Source: Plasmopara viticola
Lineage: Eukaryota; Oomycota; Peronosporomycetes; Peronosporales; Peronosporaceae
DNA length: 64,000 nt
Assembly (NCBI GenBank): GCA_001695595.3
Contig: MBPM02000094.1
Coordinates: 206,846 to 270,845 of the forward strand
Direction of reading: 5' to 3'
In this document: positions 11,954 through 20,299 of the stretch, in pieces
How positions within the stretch are numbered: the first letter of the stretch is position 1
Layout: each line of letters opens with the position of its first letter
The notes under the pieces: generated by a model
Told to the model about the DNA's origin: nothing
The model's input: only the letters and a program-made list of their open reading frames with translations
Databases searched by the model: none
Position numbers and translations under genes: made by a program

Positions 11954-13465
11954 GAACTTGATCAGGCAAAACTTCAGCAAGCACAACGCAATGGTGTCGT
12001 GACGTCTGATGGCACGGTCGATGAGATGTTGCCAAGGCGAATTCTTCGAGAAAATCATGACCCCAAAGACAAGTTACGAGTCTACGCGGGCGCTGAAGAA
12101 CGCATGTTCGAGCGTCCTCCACAAGCATTTGAACAGGCTATCAAGGCTGGTGTGATGAGGATGGATGCAGAAGCTGCGATGGCGAGAGCTGCTGAGGCAA
12201 TTAAAGCCCATGAAGAACTAGACCCTTGGTTAATGGGAAGAACCAGCAAGCGCCCACGCATCGACTCGACGCCTTTCAATGTGCATGGACAAGCACTGCA
12301 GGCTGTGCCAAGGCCAAGAAATCCTATGGTGTCGGAGGCGAGCGATGTGCCAGCGAATAGAGCGAGGGTAAAAGCGCCGACTATCATGATGAATAACGCT
12401 GCAAGGAGTGCAATGGAGCACAACTTTCTTTTTGCGCCTTCAGGTCCTTCCACGAGCAGTGTTACCTTGAAAAATATTCGACCGAACAAGCAGCCGGTCG
12501 CTCAAAAGACATTTGACTTTGACACAATTAAACACCTTGACGGAGTGGAGATCAGAAACAGCAGACCTCAGCATACCGACCCGACGCCTACTAATGTGGG
12601 TGGGCATGCACTGCCTGCTCTTCGAAAACCAGAAGAATACAAAGTGTCAGTGGGAAACGACGTGGCATCCTTGTTGGCAAAACGATTGAAAAAGAAGAAG
12701 ACAGCTATTATGTCAAACGCCGCAGACACTATTGCTCGACACGACTTTCGACCTGCGTCTAGAAGCCCATCTACGAGTGGTGTCGTTTCTCCTGATATCC
12801 AAGTGAACAACCAGCTGGCCGCTCGAAAGACGTTAGATTTTGGCTTGAACAAACATTCTAACGAGTTGCAGTCACACTGGGGTGGGCATCAGCTGCACAT
12901 GCGCGGAGATAATGACAAATTTGCGCGTCCTGAGGTGCCGAATCGACATAGCGTGCCCGAAGATGGAAAGGCTGAAGACACGCGAGGCGTGCTTCTCTTG
13001 CGGAATGATGTTGACATGACTGAAGAGGTGTACAAAGTTCACGCCGCGTTTCTCGAAGCCTATAACCTACCATTTCACCAATACCCGGAAGAGACAGCTA
13101 AAATGCTGAAAATACTCAAACGGACAAAAAAGGCTGGTCCAGGCTATTCTGTACCTTATTCTGCAATCAATATTTTGATAAATAATCAGGAAGCGGATGT
13201 GTTGAAGCCGTTGTTGAGACCAGACTTAGGGAAGTTGCTGGGAAAGGAGCTGGAGAGGAATGAGCAAAATTTGCGGGAGGCCTATACCGTGAAGTTGGCC
13301 ATCATGTACGAGTTATTCTACGATTTTTGCTACACTCGTCCGGATTTATTCGAAGCGCTGCCTGAACACACTGAACGCAGACGTTATATCGTCAAGGTTT
13401 TAACCGCAACAGGCGGCAACAGCAATTATCCATTTCCACTACTTCATGAAGTAGGGCATGAGTAG
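11891..13465 (+). CDS. Secreted RxLR-EER effector candidate 1
   Basis: Predicted 524-residue secreted protein, intronless. I chose the ATG at 11,891 because it begins directly with a signal peptide (hydrophobic residues 3-14, likely cleavage after A-A at about 21); the open frame upstream to 11,831 lacks an ATG. A canonical R-I-L-R motif lies at residues 50-53 and E-E-R at 69-71, the leader used by oomycete effectors for delivery towards the host. Residues 119-222 and 225-328 are two related units of about 104 residues, each with a T-I-M-x-N-A-A-type helix and an S-G/S-P-S-T-S-motif. Basic stretches (K-R-P-R at 120-123, K-R-L-K-K-K-K at 264-270) could be nuclear-localisation signals. Residues 375-505 form a helical C-terminal region (A-F-L-E-A-Y-N-L-P-F...I-M-Y-E-L-F-Y-D-F) shared with the effector at 43,961-45,463. 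No WY signature is obvious. The host target is unknown. Confidence 0.88.
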   Translation: MRGAYYVALALLVTASSQIAAELDQAKLQQAQRNGVVTSDGTVDEMLPRRILRENHDPKDKLRVYAGAEERMFERPPQAFEQAIKAGVMRMDAEAAMARAAEAIKAHEELDPWLMGRTSKRPRIDSTPFNVHGQALQAVPRPRNPMVSEASDVPANRARVKAPTIMMNNAARSAMEHNFLFAPSGPSTSSVTLKNIRPNKQPVAQKTFDFDTIKHLDGVEIRNSRPQHTDPTPTNVGGHALPALRKPEEYKVSVGNDVASLLAKRLKKKKTAIMSNAADTIARHDFRPASRSPSTSGVVSPDIQVNNQLAARKTLDFGLNKHSNELQSHWGGHQLHMRGDNDKFARPEVPNRHSVPEDGKAEDTRGVLLLRNDVDMTEEVYKVHAAFLEAYNLPFHQYPEETAKMLKILKRTKKAGPGYSVPYSAINILINNQEADVLKPLLRPDLGKLLGKELERNEQNLREAYTVKLAIMYELFYDFCYTRPDLFEALPEHTERRRYIVKVLTATGGNSNYPFPLLHEVGHE

Positions 13466-13830
13466 TAACATCGATACTTCATGATTGAACCCATATTAAT
13501 CGCGGTGCGACGGATGCAGTGGGCAAGCCTGCCGTCCCATAACTGATCCTGCGGCCAAATAAACTGCCAGCAACCGTGTGCTGTATTGTTGTATTTTTCT
13601 CTAGTGTTCGCTTTGATATTGTAGTACTTACATTTGCTGTGCATGACGCATTCAACTCTGCACTTCACTGACACCATAGAGTTGGCGTTGCCAGTATATT
13701 TGACTCATGATGCTGTCAATCCTACAAACAACTTGAGCCCGGTATCATGGCCTAAAGTACTTTCATTGCATTTGAGTAAACTAGTAGATCACGAGTAACC
13801 TAATTTTGACAGAACAAAACTCACGACAAA
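13466..13830 (+). repeat. Duplicated 3' flank of the effector family
   Basis: Non-coding sequence after the stop of effector 1 matches the sequence following the broken paralogue (about 31,630 down to 31,400 on the minus strand) and the tract at about 43,440-43,790. Shared landmarks are a (G/C)CGGCCAAAT-like tract, a TGTGCTG(T/C)ATTGTTGT tract and a TGCATGACGCATTCAA tract. The duplications that spread this family therefore carried several hundred bases of 3' flank. Confidence 0.7.
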
Positions 13831-14005
13831 TTAGTGACAACTTGCCGTCGATGGAATCCTAGTTCCGTAATTGTCATACCGCGATTGCTCTGGTCTCAAT
13901 TGCGGAGCATTACCGATGCTGTGGCGTGGGAAAGTAGAATGTGGTGACGGGTGCTGCCACTATTTTTGATTTTCAAGCTCCAAGAACATTTGGGGCATTG
14001 AATTC

Positions 14006-14017
14006 TTGAAAGGCAGT
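14006..14017. repeat. Target-site duplication, left copy (LINE)
   Basis: TTGAAAGGCAGT, repeated exactly at 15,169-15,180. Confidence 0.85.
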
Positions 14018-14033
14018 AATGTAATGTAATGTA

Positions 14034-14745
14034 TTACGTTATCGCGTTGCCAAGGTATGCACGTGCTAGGCTCAGTCTGGCTAGTCCACGGCATAGAGTG
14101 GTGTCCGCATACGTTGAGTCTCGTTCGGCGGGCAGTGCATCCAGCACCGAGGTCAAATGGGTCTTCCATTTTTTTCGGTCTTGTGCAAGGGTACGTACCA
14201 CTTCGAGGTCTTGTGCTGTCCGGAGTCGAAAGCCGGAGCCACGGGAAACAAGATTGTGGTCGAGTGTCGAGGGGAGCGTGGTGCGGGGACGTCCGCGCCA
14301 TTTTGCTGCGGTGGAGAAGAAGTAGGCACGCATCTGGAGGTCAGCTGGAATGTCGGGATAGCGGCGAAGTACATGGCCAAACAGGCGCCAGCGAGCTTGT
14401 GTCAGTCGTAGTCTCAGCGGCCGCTCATCACAGAGGTCGTAGAGTCTTGCATTCGAAATGGGTCGGGGGAAGCGATAGCCAAGAGCGTAGCGAAGCTGGC
14501 GGCGATGGAAACTCTCGAGGCCGTAGAGCTCTGACTTGGTAAGAGCCCAGTTGTACAGCAGAATCGGTAGAACGTAGGTGTTGTACAATCGAATGCGTGT
14601 CTTGGGTGAGATGAACGTGGGGCGGAGCCAGACGGACCAGAGGCGGTGGAGCGCGAGGGTGGCCAGGGACTTGCGTCGGGATAGATCTTTAATATCGCCG
14701 AGGAGTGTTCCGAGCTTCTTAGTGTGGTGCCAGGTTTCTTCTCGG
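14034..14745 (-). pseudogene. LINE reverse transcriptase, C-terminal remnant
   Basis: About 236 codons open on the minus strand. The order of motifs is that of the thumb and post-polymerase region of LINE reverse transcriptases: H-T-K-K-L-G-T-L-L-G-D-I, then R-L-Y-N-T-Y-V-L-P-I-L-L-Y-N-W-A-L-T-K-S-E, then F-H-R-R-Q-L-R, then R-L-F-G-H-V-L-R-R, and finally D-R-K-K-W. The polymerase core that should precede it is missing and an in-frame TGA lies just upstream of 14,745, so this is a decapitated frame. The ATG at 14,588 is an internal codon and not a true start. Plus-strand frames over the same bases are shadows. Confidence 0.8.
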
Positions 14746-14831
14746 GATCAGGCGTGTCGAGTGGCGCCCGACGGGTTGCAGTGGCGGCGGATTTCGGTGA
14801 CTTCGGTCTTGGCTTCGATTTTTTTTTTTTC

Positions 14832-15012
14832 AGGGTTAGAAGGAAGTCATCAATGCGGTGCTCACCTCTATCGTAGATCTTGGTTTCGCGAAGGCCAAGG
14901 ATATCGACGCGGTAGCGCCGGAGATCTTCGGGGAGTGTTACGTGCTTCTTGCGCTTCGAACCTAGAGAATTCACATTAAAGGAGCCAATCCGGATGCGGT
15001 TGGCGCGATTAA
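14832..15012 (-). pseudogene. LINE endonuclease, N-terminal remnant
   Basis: Minus-strand translation begins R-I-R-I-G-S-F-N-V-N-S-L and continues to D-I-L-G-L-R-E-T-K-I. These are the first two conserved blocks of apurinic-endonuclease-like domains of LINEs: the N-V-N-S asparagine, and the catalytic glutamate in a (Q)-E-T-K context, here R-E-T-K. After a lysine-rich run encoded by a homopolymer at 14,819-14,830 the similarity ends abruptly. The rest of the endonuclease is deleted. Confidence 0.75.
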
Positions 15013-15168
15013 GGGCGTGGAAGGGGGTTTGGCCTGGTGCTGGAGACCGTCGCGTCGAGGGTGAGACTCGTTAGAGACCTGCAGATGCCCGAGAGCACCT
15101 GCCCGAAGCGCGCGAGCATTAAGCCCCCGCGCTTGGAAGGAGGGCGTCACCCCAACCTTTTCCGAAAA

Positions 15169-15180
15169 TTGAAAGGCAGT
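15169..15180. repeat. Target-site duplication, right copy (LINE)
   Basis: Perfect 12-bp match to 14,006-14,017. Confidence 0.85.
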
Positions 15181-15490
15181 GTTTAAATTATATCCTTGTT
15201 GCTGTAGCGAACTTCGTGAAGCACCTCGAAGACGATGACCTACTTCATAAAATAGGTCTTCCGGAAATAATCCACATTATACAACACTAGCAGCATCGTC
15301 AAATCTGGGCCCTTCAATACCTTCAACTGTGGCCCTTTCTGGTTTCAACCAGACTTGTGAATGTTGTGACGGTTGGCCGTTACCTGAACTTATGTTCCTT
15401 TTCCGTGCGATAACAACAACTAAATTGGCCGTTTCATACGGATGCTGAAAAAATGGTGGCTTCAAGGTTGTCTCAAGCATCATCGCACGG
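15181..15490 (-). pseudogene. Effector-family relic (C-terminal part)
   Basis: A 68-codon minus-strand frame (15,483 to 15,277) aligns with residues about 365-428 of the effector at 43,961-45,463: hydrophobic L-E-T-T-L, then H-P-Y-E-T-A-N-L versus Y-P-Q-E-T-A-K-L, then a shared G-N-G, then G-P-R-F-D-D-A-A-S-V-V versus G-P-D-S-T-K-L-L-V. Beyond 15,277 the similarity continues at nucleotide level with the relic at 30,950-31,070 (TTTCCG-A-AAGACCTAT and TACAGCAA tracts). No signal peptide or leader remains. The LINE copy at 14,018-15,168 abuts it. Confidence 0.6.
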
Positions 15491-15599
15491 ATTTTTTACA
15501 AACATTTTGACCGAGATCTCAGCTGCAGGCAGTCAGCTTCCTAACAGAATAGGTTCGGCCATTCGTTACATAAGTCGACTAAAAATCAAGTACGATTCT

Positions 15600-16060
15600 T
15601 TAGCGCCTGTTTTAGCCATTATATATAATAATGAAGAAACGGAGAGGCTTTTGATGTATACAATGTCGAAAGATGGTGTCGATTGACCCTTGCGCTATGT
15701 CAAACGCTCTTTTAACTGTCAGAAACCCATTTAATCATGTTTACAGCATGATAATAAGGTCAATTTCGTCATCGAAATACGCTGCAGAGCATGTGCTCTG
15801 GGGCGCCACATTCGCGAGCCGATTTTTTTCAACAAATAAGTTTGCCCTCAACAATGCAATTCACGCACCCACACCTATCACACATTTCTACGTTAAACTT
15901 CCGCTAATTCCAAAGGGCAAAAAGGCATTTCCAATAAGTATAAGAAAGGCTACCAAAACCTTGTCTTTTTAGGCCTTTGAAATGAGCTGAATGTTTTTCG
16001 TTCTGAAGATTCAGCTAATTATAACAAGGAGGGTAAAAGCTACGATTGTGTCCGGCCAAG
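15600..16060 (+). mobile_element. Ty3/Gypsy integrase relic
   Basis: The plus frame at 15,673-15,972 contains M-V-S-I-D and then K-F-A-L-N-N-A-I-H-A-P-T, a clear match to the end of the Ty3 integrase core (consensus E-F-A-L-N-N-A-x-H-A-S-T-G-x-T-P-F). The same tract occurs as V-K-F-A-L-N-N-A-V-Y-T-S-T near 49,760. The catalytic triad is not intact and the flanking frames are broken. The R1 block at 16,550 follows in the same orientation after the short element at 16,120-16,441. Confidence 0.65.
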
Positions 16061-16107
16061 ACAAAAAAATGCTAGGGTAAGCACGTGAAAGAAGTTCAAA
16101 TATGTTG

Positions 16108-16119
16108 ATTAGAAGTGAT
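16108..16119. repeat. Target-site duplication, left copy (short element 3)
   Basis: ATTAGAAGTGAT, matching 16,442-16,453 (ATTAAAAGTGAT) at 11 of 12 positions. Confidence 0.75.
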
Positions 16120-16441
16120 TGTATTGTATTACGTCATCGCGTTGCCAAGTCATGCACGCGCTAGGCTCAGTCTGGCTAGTCCACGGCATAGAGTGGTGTC
16201 CGCATACGTCGGGTCTCGTTCGGCGGACAGTGCAGCCAGCACCAAGGTCGTGAGGGTCTTCCATTATTTCGTTTAACTCTGACTTGGTAAGAGCCTAGGT
16301 GGCGCCCTGGTGCTGGAGACCGTCGCGTCGCGGGTGAGACTCGTTAGAGACCTGCAAATGCCCGAGAGCACCTGCCCGAAGCTCGCGAGCATTTAGCCCC
16401 CGCGCTTGGAAGGAGGGCGTCACCCCAACCTTTTCCGTAGC
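16120..16441 (-). mobile_element. Short LINE-derived non-autonomous retroelement, copy 3
   Basis: A 322-bp element with the same 5' part, 22-bp internal piece and 3' part as the copies at 10,876 and 42,225; minus orientation. Its tail is AATACAATACAATC-like. It lies between an integrase relic and its R1 block, so it inserted into an already resident Ty3 element. Imperfect 12-bp target-site duplication (one mismatch) at 16,108-16,119 and 16,442-16,453. Confidence 0.83.
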
Positions 16442-16453
16442 ATTAAAAGTGAT
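16442..16453. repeat. Target-site duplication, right copy (short element 3)
   Basis: Matches 16,108-16,119 at 11 of 12 positions. Confidence 0.75.
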
Positions 16454-16549
16454 GAAAAAAAATTAAAAAAAAATGCGAGAAAGCTACCACTAAAACGGTC
16501 AATTTAATATTTTCAAGCACAATGCAACATTGTTGTATTGAAACTCTTA

Positions 16550-18730
16550 CCAAAGTGGGGGTTCATGGGCTGGGGTACAGCATCATCCATCTCAAGACAA
16601 TGTCGGCGCACCCGACATTCTATGTGAGGTCTTCCGATTTTTTTTGAAAATCCAAGCTCCTGACATTCCAGCACTTAATCGGTGTTCTGCCCACGCGATC
16701 GACCTTGGTGGTGAGATCAGTACGGGTGGCCTTCCGGCAGCTGATAGTGCTTGTAATTACCACCTTATACGTCTTAAGGGCGAAACTTGACGGTCCAAGC
16801 CCCCTAGTTAATTTTGAATCTCATATGTATTTTATTCTCTGCAACATCCGTAGATCCCAAGCTAAAATTGATCCAATAGGAAAATAAATAGGTGTCACGA
16901 TTAGAAAAAAGGTCTTGTTCTTTCGAGGCTCAAGGGTTTGGAGTGACCGTGAAGAGCCCGCGGCTTGACGACCAAGGTAAGCTTCGAAATTCTTCTTAAT
17001 ACATCTGGTCCCGCGGACGCTGCTCCCCTCGCATACAAGACGCATGACCAAAGAAGGGGGTGACCTGTTATAAGGCTTCCTGACAGCCAAAAAAAAAATT
17101 TTTTAATTTAATTTGTGAAGAAGAGGCGCTCTAAAGGTCTAAAACAAGTCTTCAGACGGCTTCAATATTCTCACTTACAAAGTTTGTGGAGGCCATTGGA
17201 CGAACTGTGACACAAAAGCGGATTTGCAAGTAGCAACTGCTTTGTATGCTGATCATAGTTTTTTGTCTGAGCGTTAGGAATTAGTAAGAGTGACTTTCTC
17301 GAAATATAACTTTTTAGCGCTTTGCTTACCAGAGATAAGGTTTCTTTTCAAAGGCATTCGCATAGTCACCATATGGTCGCGCGGTAATATTGGCCTACTT
17401 CCGAATCAAGCTCCATTAAACTAACCCACAAAAGATGTGACCTCCGTTGAATTTTTGCGACACGCGAAAAAGACGAGCCTTCTGCTTGGCGCCGTGGCCT
17501 CCATCCAATATGTGGTACCGTTTTTGATGTTTTGAAGATTTCCATCCGACTCGCTGCTCAAAAAGTGAGAAGACCTTATACAGGACGGCGACTTGCGTTA
17601 ATGTACTAGGCACATAGCTCGTGTTAGTAGCAAATTTACCCAAAAACCGATGCAAAGGTTGCCGTTTTAGCCTTTCCCATTACTGACCTAGTAAGCAATG
17701 GCTCCTAATTTTGGTGTGTGGCCAGGGAGTGCCTTAAAAGGTGGTCCTCACAGCGACAAAGTAGAAGGCTTTTTGATATCCATCTTACCTGAGCGGCTCA
17801 TTGCCGTACAATTTTTCAGGCTTGTCTTTCACAACAAGAGCGCATCCTTACATATAGCCGCAATTTTTTTTCGACGTAGCGTGTAGCGTTTGCTGCAGGC
17901 ACAGTCTTTGTCATTTGCGCAAGCTTTGGCACGGAGGTCGACTTTGGCAAATATGCAGCTGTGGAACCTATTTGAGACTATCTTTGTAAATTAAAAATTT
18001 CTCGAACGAACGGGGTGCCTGTTGGGGCAACGTTGTTACACAACCGACTCTTCGAATGAAAAAGGGCGATGAGTTACATCTGCAGTCTTCCTTTATATGT
18101 AAATCAAGTTGTATCGGTTTGACTTCTTTCGACATTCTTTTTTTCATCCCTATTATTACAATGGCAATATTGAGTTGTGCTTTTAATTCATAAGTAACTC
18201 CGAAAGCCTCAGTGTACACATTGCGATCGGCATGTCCTGCCTTGCTATAAAACAAATTGGGGTTTGTACTGCTTTAATGAATTTAGGTCGATGTATTGAT
18301 TCTACTAAGACATACGTGGAATAAAGCTGTCTCTTATACCGGCATCAAGTTGCATTAATTTGAGTGCGGCTTGGCTGGATAAAATGATTTTGTATTTTCC
18401 TACGCTTCACTAGTGATGCAGTTTTAAGTTACTTACTATATTGATTGGTCTTGTCGACTTTATTTTGCGTATAAATTTTTACGCTGGCAAAACGTAGTAA
18501 CTTTTATGCAAATACGATCTAACCATTTGCTGGTAATATTATGCGCATTTTTATGATTTATGGTCGCCGCGGCGATCGATAATATCATTCGAACAGTGCT
18601 ACGATCAGCGGTAACCAAGTAAATTAAGCTGGACTGGCAATTTACACAATATTACTAGTACTACCAACAAAGCGCTACCAATTATTCTCATTGTGTAAAG
18701 AACGTTATCGTTGCTTTTAATCTTATTTAG
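16550..18730 (+). repeat. R1 block, copy A (downstream part of Ty3-like element)
   Basis: Long decayed block clearly related to 22,840-25,430 plus 26,540-26,840, and to parts of 27,950-29,330 and 39,290-41,050. Landmarks: GACAATGTCG(A/G)CGCACC near 16,600, CCCACGCGATCGACCTTGG near 16,690, a GGAGGTCGACTTTGG tract near 17,933, and an AT-rich 300-bp segment at 18,430-18,730. Coding-like tracts occur on the minus strand (17,416-17,655) but stops and shifts abound and the protein is not recognised. Because the block follows integrase relics in the same orientation elsewhere, I infer it is the 3' portion of that element. Confidence 0.55.
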
Positions 18731-18764
18731 ATGTTTGGATCATGCTATTTTTTTCTATGTGAAG

Positions 18765-18870
18765 ACATTGATTAATTTGACCGTCTTTTTTACGGATGCT
18801 GGTGGGATGGCAGCTTGAAGACTGTCTCGAAATTTTCCCTTACAATATCAGTCGACAGTCTTTCGTGGGA
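18765..18870 (-). pseudogene. Effector-family relic (short)
   Basis: The minus strand reads roughly E-T-V-F-K-L-P-S-H-Q-H-P followed by an interrupted K-T-V-K-L. This matches the L-P-F-N-Q-Y-P-Q-E-T-A-K-L segment of the effector at 43,961-45,463 and, at nucleotide level, the relic at 30,850-30,900 (CTGCCATCCCACCA core). Only about 100 bp is recognisable. Confidence 0.4.
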
Positions 18871-18999
18871 TAATGCTATCGTATGTGTGAAGTTGCTTTG
18901 ATAATCCAACGCCACGGGCATACATAATTTAAAATTCCTTCGCGAAAGTGCAAAATGTGCTCAGCTCAATGTTATTCTTCTACCACAATTTTTTCACCT

Positions 19000-19795
19000 T
19001 GACAGGTTGTCTATTCTAGTCGAACCTAGACGCCTTCTGACCAATCCGCTCTTTATACAATTGACCACTGAGGACGGCGGCTCAAGGACCTTAAAGCGCG
19101 GGTCGGTAGTCGTTGTGTCAAATAATGCTTTGTATTTTTTTCATTGTATTTTCGGGCACGCGGCTGCCTACTCTCGTAAGCCACCCAATCTGTCTGCTAT
19201 CGACATAAAATTCTACCTTTATCAGAGCAAAAGCTGCTTATGTGCTTTGGAGACCGATGGATTGGTCAGCATCGAGGTGTCGGGCAGGTTAAAACATCCT
19301 TTGGAAGTTGAGTTAGTCCTGCGTCGTTTCTACCAAGAAATCCTTTTGTTACTTTGAATAGCTTGAGCGCGCGATGGATAGAGCAACGGATTTTGCGTCA
19401 GAAAGCACTCTGCAGAATTCGTTGTATCTGCTAATTATTTTACTTATAAGCCAGAAAGTCTCTAATTGTATTGATCGGTCCAAGAGAGAGCAAACGACAC
19501 ACGCACCAGTTCGTTTGTGATCAAGGCCACTTGTTTATCAACTTTGTGGAAGAAAACATTCTGGCTTCTTTTTTTAAGAGAGAAAACCTTGAGCTTTACC
19601 GCCCTGTGCTGCTTGACCTATCAAGCAAAGACTTTGATCGTAGAGTACAGCTCCATGACGCGTATTGGCTAGGGAAGGCTGCAAATACAGTCGTCTTGTC
19701 GGACCCAAGTAGCTCAAAGTGTTCATCCCACACATGTAAAATGGTTTGTTCATCCCTTAACAAAAATTGCGAAAGCTAAAATAGTCAACAATCAA
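19000..19795 (+). pseudogene. Unidentified coding-like relic
   Basis: Two plus frames (19,007-19,357 and 19,471-19,779) of 116 and 102 codons. The first resembles the minus-strand tract at 30,124-30,729: both contain V-S-G/E-G-R-L-x-H-P-L-E-V-x-V-V/L-L-R and an R-V-G/R-G-S-type segment, although in the latter the parts lie in different frames. Two decayed copies imply a real ancestral protein-coding sequence, probably within a repeat, but I do not recognise it. Confidence 0.35.
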
Positions 19796-20202
19796 GCGGG
19801 CGCACGATTGAATGCAAGTGTTAACAAGTGCATTGAGGCCATAAGACCTTTCAGAAGAATAGCTTCCAGCACATTTCACTATTCTCGATTCTAAGAAATT
19901 GACGTCTGCAGTAGAACGCATTGAAGGCAAATTTAGCTCATTTATTGCTTATCTCATCAATTGCTTATCCCAAATTTCTCTCGACCTTTTTTAATCTGAA
20001 CTTGACTCTATCAGGATTCCAGTATCGTTTGGCAAAATCAAAATACAAATGCACTAGATGTTACTACTTTTGTTATACACTATATGCCGCACAGTCAACT
20101 CGGCAAAAAGTGTAATATAAGAGATTATAATTGTAATAAGCGACCATAACTGTATGAATATATAATTATGTACCCATAAATTAGGTGTCACATGTCATCA
20201 CC

Positions 20203-20275
20203 ATGTGCGGTGCTTCTTACGGGGATATTGCACTTTTATCATAGCCAGCAGCCGAAATATTGCAAAATTTTACCG
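20203..20275 (+). pseudogene. Effector-family relic: signal-peptide start only
   Basis: After a CATCACCATG context identical to that of effector 1, the sequence reads M-C-G-A-S-Y-G-D-I-A-L-L then a stop, with a following CAGCAGCCGAAATA tract that parallels the CAGCAGCCAAATAG of effector 1. Beyond about 20,275 the similarity stops. It is a 5' fragment of the family. Confidence 0.5.
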
Positions 20276-20299
20276 GAATGGCCCTGGGCAAAAACCCGA

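Larger units (their letters stand above)
14018..15168 (-). mobile_element. Truncated LINE-like (non-LTR) retrotransposon
   Basis: A 1,151-bp element on the minus strand with its 5' end at the right. It carries the first residues of an AP-endonuclease domain (near 15,000-14,840), then jumps to the C-terminal part of a non-LTR reverse transcriptase (14,745-14,034). The endonuclease body and the polymerase palm with its catalytic aspartates are absent, so it cannot move by itself. The frame stop (TAA, 14,034-14,036) lies almost at the 3' end, which then passes into an ACATT-repeat tail: there is virtually no 3' UTR. Flanked by a perfect 12-bp target-site duplication. Confidence 0.88.

Noticed and set aside
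12082..12852. Minus-strand open frames of 94-135 codons inside effector 1
   Set aside because: Shadows of a clear plus-strand gene with a signal peptide and paralogues; the minus frames have no counterpart in effector 2.
14029..14979. Long plus-strand open frames of up to 161 codons over the LINE copy
   Set aside because: They are the complement of the minus-strand reverse-transcriptase and endonuclease remnants, and their open state follows from that coding sequence.
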